NCBI GenBank assembly: GCA_018292915.2 | Contig: JACVVK020000193.1 | Span: 526,001 to 590,000 of the forward strand | Direction: 5' to 3' | Source of the DNA: Batillaria attramentaria | Lineage: Eukaryota; Mollusca; Gastropoda; Batillariidae | DNA: 64,000 bases | In this document: positions 1-10,994 of the stretch, in pieces | How positions within the stretch are numbered: the first letter of the stretch is position 1 | Layout of the letters: each line of letters starts with the position of its first letter | Made by a program: the position numbers and the translations under genes | The notes under the pieces: generated by a model | Told to the model about the DNA's origin: nothing | What the model saw: only the letters and a program-made list of their open reading frames with translations | Database searches by the model: none

Positions 1-1052
1 CGCTCTACATAAATCATTATTATCATTTTAAAATCTTTTGATCAGCAGAAGCTGACTATCCTGGGCTCTAACAATATCTTAGAAGTAATTTCTTTGACAT
101 TGCATGTTCTCACAATGCGAATACAAGTGCTAATTTAAGTCAGTAGGGCAGATCTAAGGCAGTGGATACGGAAACGGTACCTGCATGTAGAACAGTGGTA
201 CATAATTATGGTACCTACATGTAGAACAGTGGTACATATGTACATGTATCCATATACAATAAGCCTATTACAATAATAAATGGTTTTGAGACTCATTTCA
301 CCATAAACAGTTTACCAAACATAGAAGATTGTAGAGTACTTAATGACACTGGAACACGGAAATGAAGTTTCAAAGAGTATGCACTGCCGTGTTCAGTTCT
401 ATGTAGGTGGTGGACACTTATTACACAGATTTCATCCTCTGCTGCTATACACGTGAAACGTGTATTCCATGTGACATTTCTGTTGTTTGCATTTGTCAAA
501 AGTTAGAATTTCAGCAGTTACTGACAACATGCACCACAGTCACCTTCTATTGACTGTTTTGTTTGCATTTCCGTCGGTGAACCCTCTCCAGGTCTCTCCC
601 ATCAAATGACCTTCTATGATGCTGTGGACGAAATGGGCCCCTCCAACACCAACATCCCCCTCCATCCTCTCACACACCCTTCTGCCCACTACACACAGGG
701 ATGTTTTATGTGGAAAATCACTTTCGCATTAATGTGGTTGATAACAAACAGCTGAACAGTGTATCCAATATCCGTAGTGTTAGCTCTGCATTTGTTTTGC
801 CCTGCTCAAGTAATGAAATTAAATAATATGTCTGTGTCAAACATGAAAGCACTCACTGCCATCCACTTTCCTTCAATTCAGTGATTTTTTTCTGATTTTT
901 TTTTTCTTTACTGAAGGTTTTGTATAACAATTTTACTATACTCATTTGAAAAGTCAGTTAGGTCCTGAAGCATTCAATTTATGGAACTTATGATTACGTG
1001 TAAATCAGTTCTTTCAAGTATTTAAAGGCGGTTATTGTGGATACACAAAGCT

Positions 1053-1088
<36 letters not shown>

Positions 1089-3291
1089 TGTCTATGCCCA
1101 TCCCAGTGGAGGCGATTACCTGTCGGTAGCAAGGACAGTATGCCCCGGCCAACCTAGCTTCTATGCAAATATTTCAACTGAGAAAATCACTTTTGCATTC
1201 TCAAACAGCTGACAGCTATACTAAGGGTATCAGATATCTATTAACTCTGTTTTGCCCTAAACCAACCAGTGAAATTAATAGGAATGTGTCACACACAGAA
1301 GTACTTTCATCTTCTTTCCTTTTTCTGTACTGCTGCTTTTTTTTCTTTTTTTTTGCTTTTTTTTTTTTTTTAGTTATCCAGTGACAAACTTCCAGAACTG
1401 AAGCTGCTGATTTATCACATCCCACACTGACACACACACACACACACACACACTGTGAGACCGGGAGCCCGGCTGACACATGTGCTGCATATGCGCGACT
1501 GAGTAGGGATGGGACTAGGGTTAGGTGTTGTTCTTCAGTTTAAAGAAATAATTTCTGCTAGTGCTCACGTCTTTTCCCACGATAAAGTGTCTTGTTTGCG
1601 CTAGAATAAACGAATAGATTTGTTGATAAACATCTTTATGTGATGAAATCATAGCCACTCCAGTGGTCGTTTTGATTTCGCCCTTAGCTGCACTGGCGTT
1701 AAAAGTCTGAAAAATTATCTGTACTGGCACACTCAGGACTTTTGAAAGAAATCTGTGAAACTGTTTCCTTTGCTCACATGGCTGATTCTATTGCTATCGA
1801 CCCCACGATACTGCAGATCAAAACCCTTCGGCACGCAGTCTTGTCATTCAGGCGATGTGTCAGCCGGCAAAGCCGCTTTCCAAATATTAAGCAACTAAAA
1901 GTTATGAAAAATAATAAGGATGTCAACCAGAGTTGTAGTTCTGCAGTGGCTTGCGCGGCTTTAAGCCCTAAAAACTCACCCTGTAGTTCTGCAAATGTGC
2001 ACCGCAATGTCTTTTGATCGAGGCGTAAAAGAATGAAGCGAGCTAATTTAAGACAACAACAAGTCGAGTTCTTCGCGATTCTTTCGAGTACGCGCCAAAT
2101 ATGTCACGTGACACTTCCAAGGGATCATCGCGTTCGTACAGCGATCGTGTTTGAATTTGTATGCGTCTCTACTGGCAGATACAAAGAAAACTTTTTGAAG
2201 TACACTTTCCTTAGCCTTACAATCAGTTTATAAAATATCTTTAAAACTGGCTGCTCGAACTTTGCACTGACTGCAGTTTAACATGTTAGTAAACTGCTGG
2301 TCCCCTCAGAAATATGGCTGTTTCGTCTGCACTCACGGAGCTGACAAAAGCAGCTACAGCAAATTTTGTCCAGCCTCCGTCGTTCTCAAAATGGTACCAA
2401 ACCTTCTTTTACTTCACAATCTTTCACTCCATATGCCCCATCCTTTGTTAGTCACAAAAAGATCACTAGTTTGGCGTTTCACTAAAGGGCCCAGAAAGTT
2501 TTCCGCTCTACTAAGTAGAGCTGACACATCAACTGAATGACAAGACTGCGTGCCGAAGGGTTTTGATCTGCAATATCGTGGGGTCGATAGCAATAGAATC
2601 AGCCATGTGAGCAAAGGAAACAGTTTCACAGATTTCTTTCAAAAGTCCTGTGTGTGCCAGTACAGATAATTTTTCAGACTTTTAACGCCAGTGCAGCTAA
2701 GGGCGAAATCAAAACGACCACTGGAGTGGCTGTCATTTCATCACATAAAGATGTTTATCAACAAATCTGTTCGTTTATTCTAGCGCAAACAAGACACTTT
2801 ATCGTGGGAAAAGACGTGAGCATTAGCAGAAATTATTTCTTTAAACTGAAGAACAACACCTAACCCTACTCCCATCCCTACTCAGTCGCGCATATGCAGC
2901 ACATGTGTCAGCCGGGCTCCGTCTCACAGTGTGTGTGTGTGTGTGTGCGTGTGTGTGTGTGGGATGTGATAAATCAGCAGCTTCAGTTCTGGAAGTTTGT
3001 CACTGGATAACTAAAATAAAAAGTAAAAAAAAAAAAAAAAAAAGCTGCAGCATAGAAAAAGGAAAGAAGATGAAAGTACCTGTGTGTGTGACACATTCCT
3101 ATTAATTTCACTGGTTGGTTTAGGGCAAAACAGAGTTAATAGATATCTGATACCCTTAGTAAAGCTGTCAGCTGTTTGAGAATGCAAAAGTGATTTTCTC
3201 AGTTGAAATATTTGCATAGAAGCTAGGTTGGCCGCGGCATACTGTCCTTGCTACCGACAGGTAATCGCCTCCACTGGGATGGGCATAGACA

Positions 3292-3339
<48 letters not shown>

Positions 3340-4348
3340 AGCTTTGTGTATCCACAATAACCGCCTTTAAATACTCAGTTGAAAGAACTGATTTACATGT
3401 AATCATAAGTTCCATAAATTGAATGCTTCAGGACCTGACTTTTCAAATGAGTATAATAAAATTGTTATACAAAACCTTCAGTAAAGAAAAAAAAAATCAG
3501 AAAAAAATCACTGAATTGAAGGAAAGTGGATGGCAGTGAGTGCTTTCATGTTTGACACAGACATATTATTTAATTTCGTTACTTGAGCAGAGCAAAACAA
3601 ATGCAGAGCTAACGGATATTGGATACACTGTTCAGCTGTTTGTTATCAACCACATTAAGGCGAAAGTGATTTTCCACATAAAACATCCCTGTGTGTAGTG
3701 GGCAGAAGGGTGTGTGAGAGGAGGGAGGGGGATGTTGGTGTTGGAGGGGCCCATTTCGTCCACAGCATCATAGAAGGTCATTTGATGGGAGAGACCTGGA
3801 GAGGGTTCACCGACGGAAATGCAAACAAAACAGTCAATAGAAGGTGACTGTGGTGCATGTTGTCAGTAACTGCTGAAATTCTAACTTTTGACAAATGCAA
3901 ACAACAGAAATGTCACATGGAATACACGTTTCACGTGTATAGCAGCAGAGGATGAAATCTGTGTAATAAGTGTCCACCACCTACATAGAACTGAACACGG
4001 CAGTGCATACTCTTTGAAACTTCATTTCCGTGTTCCAGTGTCATTAAGTACTCTACAATCTTCTATGTTTGGTAAACTGTTTATGGTGAAATGAGTCTCA
4101 AAACCATTTATTATTGTAATAGGCTTATTGTATATGGATGTACATATGTACCACTGTTCTACATGTAGGTACCATTTCCGTATCCACTGCCTTAGATCTG
4201 CCCTACTGACTTAAATTAGCACTTGTATTCGCATTGTGAGAACATGCAATGTCAAAGAAATTACTTCTAAGATATTGTTAGAGCCCAGGATAGTCAGCTT
4301 CTGCTGATCAAAAGATTTTAAAATGATAATAATGATTTATGTAGAGCG
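1..4348. repeat. Giant inverted repeat (palindrome), two ~1.8 kb arms
   Basis: Bases 1-1866 reappear as reverse complement at about 2519-4348: the first bases CGCTCTAC match GTAGAGCG at 4341-4348. The arms are not identical. They differ by point changes and by the length of their CA/TG, CT and poly-A/T tracts, so they are two real diverged sequences rather than one read folded on itself. The spacer (about 1867-2518) is unique apart from a stretch near 2365-2515 that resembles 9290-9425. I recognise no protein in either arm; the open frames are simple-sequence products. It could be a foldback-type element or a segmental inverted duplication. The outer end coincides with base 1, so the left arm may continue outside the window. 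Confidence 0.9.
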
Positions 4349-4955
4349 AATAGGCAGAAAAAGTATCATAATGATTTGTGATAGTACATGTAGCATGTCT
4401 GAAAAAAGGGAGATTTTATTCAGGCGACTCAGTATTAGAAAACAAATAGCAATGAAAAGTGAACTTACTTGAAAGGAATCAAATACATGTACATGGAGTA
4501 CAGCAGAGTCAGACACAAACGCCATACTGTTTGTCCAACCAGAGAACAGTGCTATTTATTTTATTTTATTTTTAAAATGATTTTTTTAAATTTTATTTTA
4601 TTATATTTTATTATTATTTTAAATTTTATTATTTTTTTTATCATTTGTTATTTTATTTAATTTTTAAATTTCAGTTTTGTCATGAATGTTTTAAATGGGT
4701 TTGGATCTGTTAGTCGTTCAGGGAATAAATGCCTCATGTAAAATGTAAAGTCTCTACTTGCTTCCATGTGCAGACATATGTCAATGTGAAGTAAGGGGTT
4801 GTTGAGCAGCTTCTATTGACTCACCCAAAACCTTATGGGTTATGTTCTTCATAATTAAATTGTCAAAACACAATCCAGTATCCTACATTTTGACAGTGAG
4901 AACTGAAAAGTCCCTGACACTCCCTCACCTCCCCCCCCCCCTACCACCACCACCA

Positions 4956-4990
<35 letters not shown>

Positions 4991-5830
4991 GTCCACTCAT
5001 TATTTTTTTTTATTTTATTTTGTCAGGAATGTTTTAAATAGGTAAATCTTTGATAGCAGTAAGTCATTAAGGAAAACAGTGCTTCATGTAACATGTTTCA
5101 AAGACAATCACCAAACTTCTATTACTGTCTTCACTTGTTCCCATGTTCAGTCATGTGTCAATGTGAGGACAGGGGATTTAGAGCAATTCTTATTGACTCA
5201 GCTAGATCCTTGTGACTTGAGTTCTTCATAATCAATTTGTCAAAACACTATCCAGGATGCTAAATTTTGACAGTGAGAAATGAAAATTCACTGACGGCTC
5301 TTGTATAAGATTTGCACTGCTGGTTTCTTGTTAATGTTTTCATTACATAGTAAAAGAAGGTGATTGCAGTATTTCTATAGGCGGTGGTTAATTTCCCTTA
5401 AAAACCTGTGGAAGATTGACCCTCACCTATTTCGCCCCCTAGAGTCATTTATGTGATGGCAAAGAAGCCCATCATGTTCATTGTCTTTACTGGAACCTAA
5501 CGATGGAGTGCACGCTAATTGAGAGTAAAATTGATTCGGGACAGTCTGCTCAGTTTGTGGCGTTCTTTCAGTATGAGTATCATACATGGACGCGTCGTGC
5601 CCCACAGCAGTAAATCAAACCTGAGATGTACGCTTTTTTCAGGGGAAAAAAATAATAATGCCAAATGGTTTTATTACCGTTAGACCTACTGGAGTACAAC
5701 TGGTTTGGAATTCGCGTGGATTCACCACGTTTTTACAAAGTTGAAACCCCCATGGATTGCGGAGCCCACCGTATAGCCGCCATCTTGTTTCTAATGTCAA
5801 CATGTAAATCCGATCGTCTTTGAGCATTAA
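4349..5830. other. No gene seen; AT-rich tract and diverged direct duplication
   Basis: 4550-4670 is almost pure A/T low-complexity sequence. About 4675-4917 and 5020-5293 are diverged direct copies of one another: both contain a run ending in GAATGTTTTAAAT, then CTTCATAAT, and finish with a TTTTGACAGTGAGAA block. They are separated by a poly-C/CA tract (4930-4986). No coding sequence or known element is evident. Confidence 0.55.
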
Positions 5831-5838
5831 TTGTCTCA

Positions 5839-5948
5839 ACAGTGACTTCTGTCAAGGGCCCCAAAGGAAAAATGACCATCAAACGCCACTTCACATGCGA
5901 CAGTACAAACCTCATATACGCCATCATCTGTACCGCATGTCACAAACT
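5839..5948 (+). pseudogene. PLE-1, N-terminal part of GIY-YIG endonuclease (fragment)
   Basis: The frame reads K-G-K-M-T-I-K-R-H-F-T-C then N-L-I-Y-A-I-I-C-T-A-C-H-K-L. This is the start of the GIY-YIG endonuclease with its Cys pairs, as found at the C terminus of canonical Penelope-like retroelements. No reverse transcriptase is visible upstream, so the copy is 5'-truncated. The domain stops at a DNA-transposon end at 5949 and resumes in the same sense at 8391 with L-Y-V-G-E-T-G-R. Confidence 0.75.
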
Positions 5949-6343
5949 CAGTGTTGCACATTTCCGTCGGTCTCCGGTCATAGACCGATCAAAACTTCGA
6001 ATGTCCGATAGCCCCGACCCCCAAGCGGACCCACGGTCCGATTAAAGCATAGCTCTAGCGGACACGTGTCCTATTCTTATCACAAACATTGCGGACACGC
6101 CGGTACTGCTCGCTCGCTGCGCGTGCCACCTCGCCACGCGACGCCTATCGAGATTACAACAATGAACATGTCTATTTTTAACCCAAGGCTCACATTTTGA
6201 CCAATCAGCGGCCAATCTCTTTGTTACTGTCTTCTGCCTCGCGCATGCGTAGTAGGAACACGTGTTATCGGACTGTGCATTGTTTTGGATGTGAGGAACA
6301 CATGCGATCGAAGTACACATTGTTTTGACTGAGTTTGAAGAAG

Positions 6344-6484
6344 ATGCCACCGAAAAAACGATTGAAAGCTGACAAAAATCAGCAAATGCTAACAAGTCTG
6401 TTAGCTTGTGAGCCCAGAGGCACCTGCTCAACCAAAAGTGATCTTGCAAGCATACTTGACTGGTTTGGCAAGAAAAAGATATGA
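6344..6484 (+). CDS. 46-codon ORF inside the hAT-like element (possible transposase remnant)
   Basis: It starts MPPKKRLKADKNQ and ends DWFGKKKI with a TGA stop. A basic MPPKK-type start followed by a short aromatic motif is reminiscent of N termini of hAT transposases, but 46 codons cannot establish homology. It may be the relic of the N-terminal exon kept in a deletion derivative, or chance. Confidence 0.25.
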   Translation: MPPKKRLKADKNQQMLTSLLACEPRGTCSTKSDLASILDWFGKKKI

Positions 6485-6726
6485 TTTGCAGCTTCAGTTT
6501 AATCCTTTCATTCCTGGAAGTGGCTCATGGTCTGAACACTCTGAGGAGTGAAAACATTTTTTTTTTTTTTTTTTTTGCACCAAGACAGTTTCTCCCTTTG
6601 AAAAGGGAAAAGTGATTCAGGTATCATGACTATACATGTACTGACTTTGAACAGTTGAGCTGAGACATAATTTTGTTCATTCTCATGTTGATTTTGAGAA
6701 AATGTTGATTTCTGTCCAATGAGTTT

Positions 6727-8131
6727 TTGGCTCCCTTGTGTAACAATGGGAGTCTATGTTGTAACCCTCCGTCGTCTGTCTGTGTGTGTGTGTGTGTGTC
6801 TGTCTGTGGGTGTGTCCGCAGTAAACCTTAACATTGGCATTTTCTCAGAATCTACAAAGAGCAGAGTCACCAAACTTGGCATACCGATAGGCAGCCATAA
6901 GACCTTTCAAAATATATAATTTTGAATGACCTTGACTCAAGGTCAAGGTCACTAAAGCTGTCTGTTTGAAAATTTTACATAGGCATTTTCTTGGAGTCTA
7001 CAAATGCCAGAGGTTTTGAACTTTGCATGATGATAGACATTGATAAGAACTTTACAGATATACATGTATTCAATGGCCTTGTGTGAAGGTCAAGGTCAGA
7101 CAAGTTATTTTCCGCATTTCCGTAGAAAACCTTAACATTGGCATTTTCTCAGAATCTACAAACAGCACAGGCACCAAACTTGGCATGCTGATAGACAGCC
7201 ATAAGGCCTTTCAAAATATATCATTCTGAGTGACCTTGACTCAAGGTCAAGGTCACTAAAGCTGTTTGTTTTAAAATTTTGCATTGGCATTTTCTTGGAA
7301 TCTACAAAAACCGGAGGTTTTAAACTTTGCATGATGATAGACATTGATAACAACTTTACAGAGGTACATGTATTCAGTGGCCTTGTGTCAAGGTCAAGGC
7401 TGTACAAGCTATTTTCCGCATTTCCGCAGTAAACCTTAACATGGGCATTTTCTCAGAATCTACAAAAAGCAGAGGCACCAAACTTGGCATGCTGATAGAC
7501 AGCCGTAAGACCTTTCAAAATATAACATGTTGAATGACCTTGACTCAAGGTCAAGGCCACTAAAGCTGTCTGTTTTAAAATTTTGCATTGGCATTTTCTT
7601 GGAATCTACAAAAACCAGAGGTTTTAAACTTTATATGGTGATAGACATTGATAAGAACTTAACAGATATACATGTATTCAATAGCCTTGTGTCAAGGTCA
7701 AGGCCGTACAAGCTATTTTTGTGAAACCGTAACATTGGCATTTTCTCAGAAACAACAAACAGCAGAGGCGCCAAACTTGCCATGCTAATAGACATTGATA
7801 AGAACTATATACCCATACCACTTTAAATGACCTTGACTTTGAGTCAAGGTCATTAAAGCTGTCTGTTGTCAATTTCAATATTACCGTCTTTGGAGAAACT
7901 ACAAATACTAGAGGCATCCAACTTGGTGTAATGATAGACGTCTTATTTGAATGACCTTGGCCCAAGGTCAAGGCCATATAGTCAGTTTGGGGGAAAAGTG
8001 TAATATTGCCAGGAACTAAGAACACCAGAGACACCTTACTTGGCTTGATGATAGATAGTGGTAAGATTTTTTACTCTTGAATGACCTTGACCCATGTCAC
8101 AAGGGAGCCATGGAGGCTTTTGCCTCTCTAG
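6727..8131 (+). mobile_element. H1: pearl/HINE-like non-autonomous Helitron-like element
   Basis: It starts TTGGCTCCCTTGTG followed by a TGGGAG that folds back on CTCCC, then a TG microsatellite. Next come about eight core repeats of roughly 150 bp. The 3' end has CACAAGGGAGCC (inverted repeat of the 5' end), a hairpin GAGGC-TTTT-GCCTC, and terminal CTAG followed by TT. Asymmetric terminal inverted repeats, a 3' hairpin, a microsatellite and tandem core repeats are the hallmarks of HINE/pearl elements known from molluscs. Each core carries TGACCTTGACTCAAGGTCA-type palindromes. There is no coding capacity. It is nested inside the hAT-like element. Confidence 0.8.
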
Positions 8132-8390
8132 TTCATATTTGAATGTTCACTTTTGTGTGGAGTTGCTCTCAGAAATGAGAATACACTGTTGTTCACAGTT
8201 GCAGTTGTGCATTACCTAGCGAGTGCCTGTCTGATGAAGTGTGTGAATGTTCGTAGTGATCAGAATGGTTGCGGCAGAGTTGGTGTCCTATTGTCTCTGC
8301 ATCACCAGGACACTGTGTCCTATTACATTTTTGTCATCAGGACACCATGTCCTATCTGGGGGGTAAAAAATGTGCAACACTGCTGTGAAA

Positions 8391-8636
8391 CTGTATGTTG
8401 GGGAAACTGGACGTAGCCTGGCAACACGCTTTGCTGAACATATCGCCGACACCAGACACAACAGAATAAAACCCGTTGCCGTGCATTTCAATTCTGCAGG
8501 CCACTCCATCTTAAACATGACAGTAACTGGCCTGTGGCTTATGCACGGTGACGCCACAGACAGACGCGACATAGAGTCGCACATTATTCAGCGCCTGGGA
8601 AGTCAGGCCCCGGGTGGTTTGAACGAAAAGCCGTAA
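8391..8636 (+). pseudogene. PLE-1, C-terminal part of GIY-YIG endonuclease
   Basis: The frame opens L-Y-V-G-E-T-G-R-S-L-A-T-R-F-A-E-H, the classical GIY-YIG core with its catalytic Arg. It continues through V-A-V-H-F-N and R-R-D-I-E-S-H-I-I-Q-R-L-G to a stop at 8634-8636. This matches the C terminus of Penelope-like retroelements, where the endonuclease follows the reverse transcriptase. It is the direct continuation of 5839-5948 after removal of the inserted transposon. Confidence 0.8.
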
Positions 8637-9082
8637 CATAACCCTCTGAACTTTTTTCACACACAATCCATGGTCCTTGTCACCAAAGGATGGGTGTTGT
8701 GATTGCTAATTTTCACTATTCTTTTTTGTTCTTTCTGCCCAACATTTTTTTTTTTTTTTTTTTTTTCACACACAGTCCATGGTCTTCTGTCACCTAAGGA
8801 TGGGTGTTGTGATAATTTTGCTATTTTTTTCTGGTCCTTTTTTCGCCCACCCTTTTTTTTTTTTTTTTTTTTTCGCGCCGTGTATGTCAGTACGTCCGCA
8901 GAGTTACCTTTTGCTTGTTTGTTGAAGTTATGTCCCATTTGTTTATGTCCTGAAGAAGGCGTAAGCCGAAACGTCGACCTGTGCCGTCCTTTGTCAAAGT
9001 TAAGTGGTTTCTGTCCCTTTTGTGTCGCTTTTATTTGCTTAACTTGTAACCACTTCGCAGTCATTACCGTTTCCGTTTCTAT
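8637..9082 (+). mobile_element. PLE-1 3' region with conserved terminal segment
   Basis: After the PLE-1 stop come two related blocks starting TTTTTTCACACACA..TCCATGGTC (about 8649 and 8763) and two poly-T tracts. The terminal segment 8939-9082 is nearly identical to an isolated copy at 34579-34722, which defines it as the mobile end of this family. At 8950-8972 the segment has CTGAAGA, a GGC/GCC stem and GAAAC, resembling the conserved core strands of a hammerhead ribozyme. Confidence 0.65.
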
Positions 9083-9888
9083 TTACTTCTGAGTATTTAC
9101 TAAGAAACTTTTTATTCCAAAAAACGCGTGAAGTTGCTACAAATCTGAAAAATACTCAGTTTGGGTGGATTTGTTTACAAAATCTGCGACCAGCGATACG
9201 TTCTTTCCATCAAGAGCTCCAGTAAGGGAGGCAATTTGTGACTGGTTCCCGACCACTCGACTCTCCAAAAATCCTTTTCTCACATATTTTGTCCAGCCTG
9301 ACCACATTTCTTATACTCAGATTTATAAACACTAGGTACTTCTAATTTCTTCGGAACCCTCCATCCTTTGTTAGTCACTTGACGGATCACGTATCACTCC
9401 ACCGATTGCGTTTTCCGCTCTACTAAAAAAAGCCACTTTTTTCTGAAAAGGGCGATAACTCGCAAATCATGTGTGCAATCGTACCTGGATCGGGCCTTCT
9501 AATCAACAATCTTGATTCATTTAGAAACCCCAAATTTGAAATCGATCGGTTCAGTATTTTCGGAGAAATAGGCATCTGAACTGGGTTCACATGCAGTGTC
9601 AACTCAGGCTCGGTTTACATGAAAACTATAAGAGCGACCATTTTCTAGTAGTGACTCTGTTCAGAGTCCGTATTCAAGCTATCTACTGCCAAAAAATTGA
9701 GTGATTTAAATATATATTACGCCTGTACACGAAAGACAACCAACTTGTCTCAAAAGGGCGATAACTCCCAAATCACTTAAGCAATCATCACACGCTTGAA
9801 TCGTCTAATGTAACATTTTGATATATTTGGATACCCCAAATTTGAAGCCATTCGGTTAATGCTGTCGGTCCACACCCTTCATTCACTG

Positions 9889-9940
<52 letters not shown>

Positions 9941-10990
9941 CTCTCTCTCTCTGTAATTTACACAGAAAGATAGAAACCATTTGGCCTGATAGTAGTTATC
10001 CCCTCCCCCATCCCCGTCCCCCCCCCCTCCCTAGCGCTGCCAGAAGCAGGCACGAGGGCAAGAAAATGAAGAAATTGGAGGTGTTCAAAACCCTGAGTAA
10101 CAGTGTGGGAGGTGCAGGAATGGTTTATTCTCTGTTGGACCGGCGCGCTAAGGGAGTGGTTCAGGGGAGACAACTAATGCCCTTGGGAGTGCACTCTCTG
10201 GGGCACAGAGTCTTTCAGGGGAAAGTACCTCTGTGCACGGTGGGGAAATGGCGCTCACTGCACTACCGTGATGGGCCTAAATTGTCTCGGTGCTCTCAAA
10301 CACAAGGTCGCGCACTATGTCATCTTTTACCAGCTGTGAACTCAGAGGGATCCTCAATGGCGCAAGTGATGGCAGGCTGTCTTCAGAGTGAAAGTAGGCG
10401 TGTTCCTGAATCAGAGACATACATATCATGTCTCTGTCTGAATGAACTGTGGGAGATAGTGGTTTGTACAGTTTACTTATATTATTTTCATTTTAGTACT
10501 GTGTAGTGATGTAAATTTCTAAGTTCCATAAGCTGCATATTAAAAGAAGAAGAGGATTTCCCCATGGATCTGAGCAGAAGTTTTACAGAAGGGTGATTGT
10601 CTGCACTAACATGCAGAAAATGGAGATCAGACTAGCATGGTTTCTGCTGCTCATGGCTGGATCGTATGTATGCTCCACATTCTGCAGGGTGCAACCTCAC
10701 TGACATCATGTCAGCCTCAGCTGCATCGTCTGCTAGTGTGTGAGCTTGCAATGTGCAGTGTTTTGACATGAAAGTCAACATACTGCCCCCACCCCCTCCC
10801 TTTTTTCACGAAAAGGCAGTGGTGAAAAAAACAGCAAACTCAATAGGGTTGGCATATGTTTCAGTGTGACCAGTACCACTTCCTGTTTTAAAAGTGTATA
10901 AACACACAAGAGTGAAAGTGTATTTTCTCTTATACATTGTACACACCCATCCACATCCGTAGACAGAGCCATCAAGATCTTGGTCTCATG
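9083..10990. other. No gene recognised; diverged direct repeats and microsatellites
   Basis: 9449-9568 and 9753-9868 are diverged direct copies (both contain AAAGGGCGATAACTC, then CCCCAAATTTGAA and a CGGTT block). 9290-9425 resembles part of the spacer of the giant palindrome (shared CCATCCTTTGTTAGTCAC and TTTTCCGCTCTACTA). (CA)n/(CT)n lies at 9896-9951 and poly-C at 10018-10028. A 215-codon open frame across 9859-10506 starts in the microsatellite and looks like chance. Confidence 0.5.
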
Positions 10991-10994
10991 ATTT

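Larger units (their letters stand above)
5949..8382. mobile_element. TIR DNA transposon (hAT-like ends) inserted in PLE-1
   Basis: The 15-base end CAGTGTTGCACATTT (5949-5963) is matched by its perfect reverse complement at 8368-8382. The CAGTG start suggests a hAT-type element, but I cannot fix an 8-bp target duplication: the flanks share only AAACT and a rough TGT...AAACT. Without the H1 element nested inside (6727-8131) it is about 1.0 kb, too short for a transposase, so it is non-autonomous. It also contains a short open frame at 6344-6484. It splits the PLE-1 endonuclease between the ACHKL and YVGETGR blocks. Confidence 0.75.

Noticed and set aside
293..499. Identical 68-codon frames at 293-499 and 3888-4094
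   Set aside because: They are mirror copies through the palindrome arms, so the match shows duplication, not selection; no homology is recognisable.
8649..8870. CRISPR-like direct repeats around poly-T
   Set aside because: Only two diverged copies of a PLE 3' segment; no regular spacers, and the genome is eukaryotic.
9859..10506. 215-codon plus-strand open frame
   Set aside because: It begins in a CT/CA microsatellite and crosses a C-run; composition and lack of any domain suggest chance.
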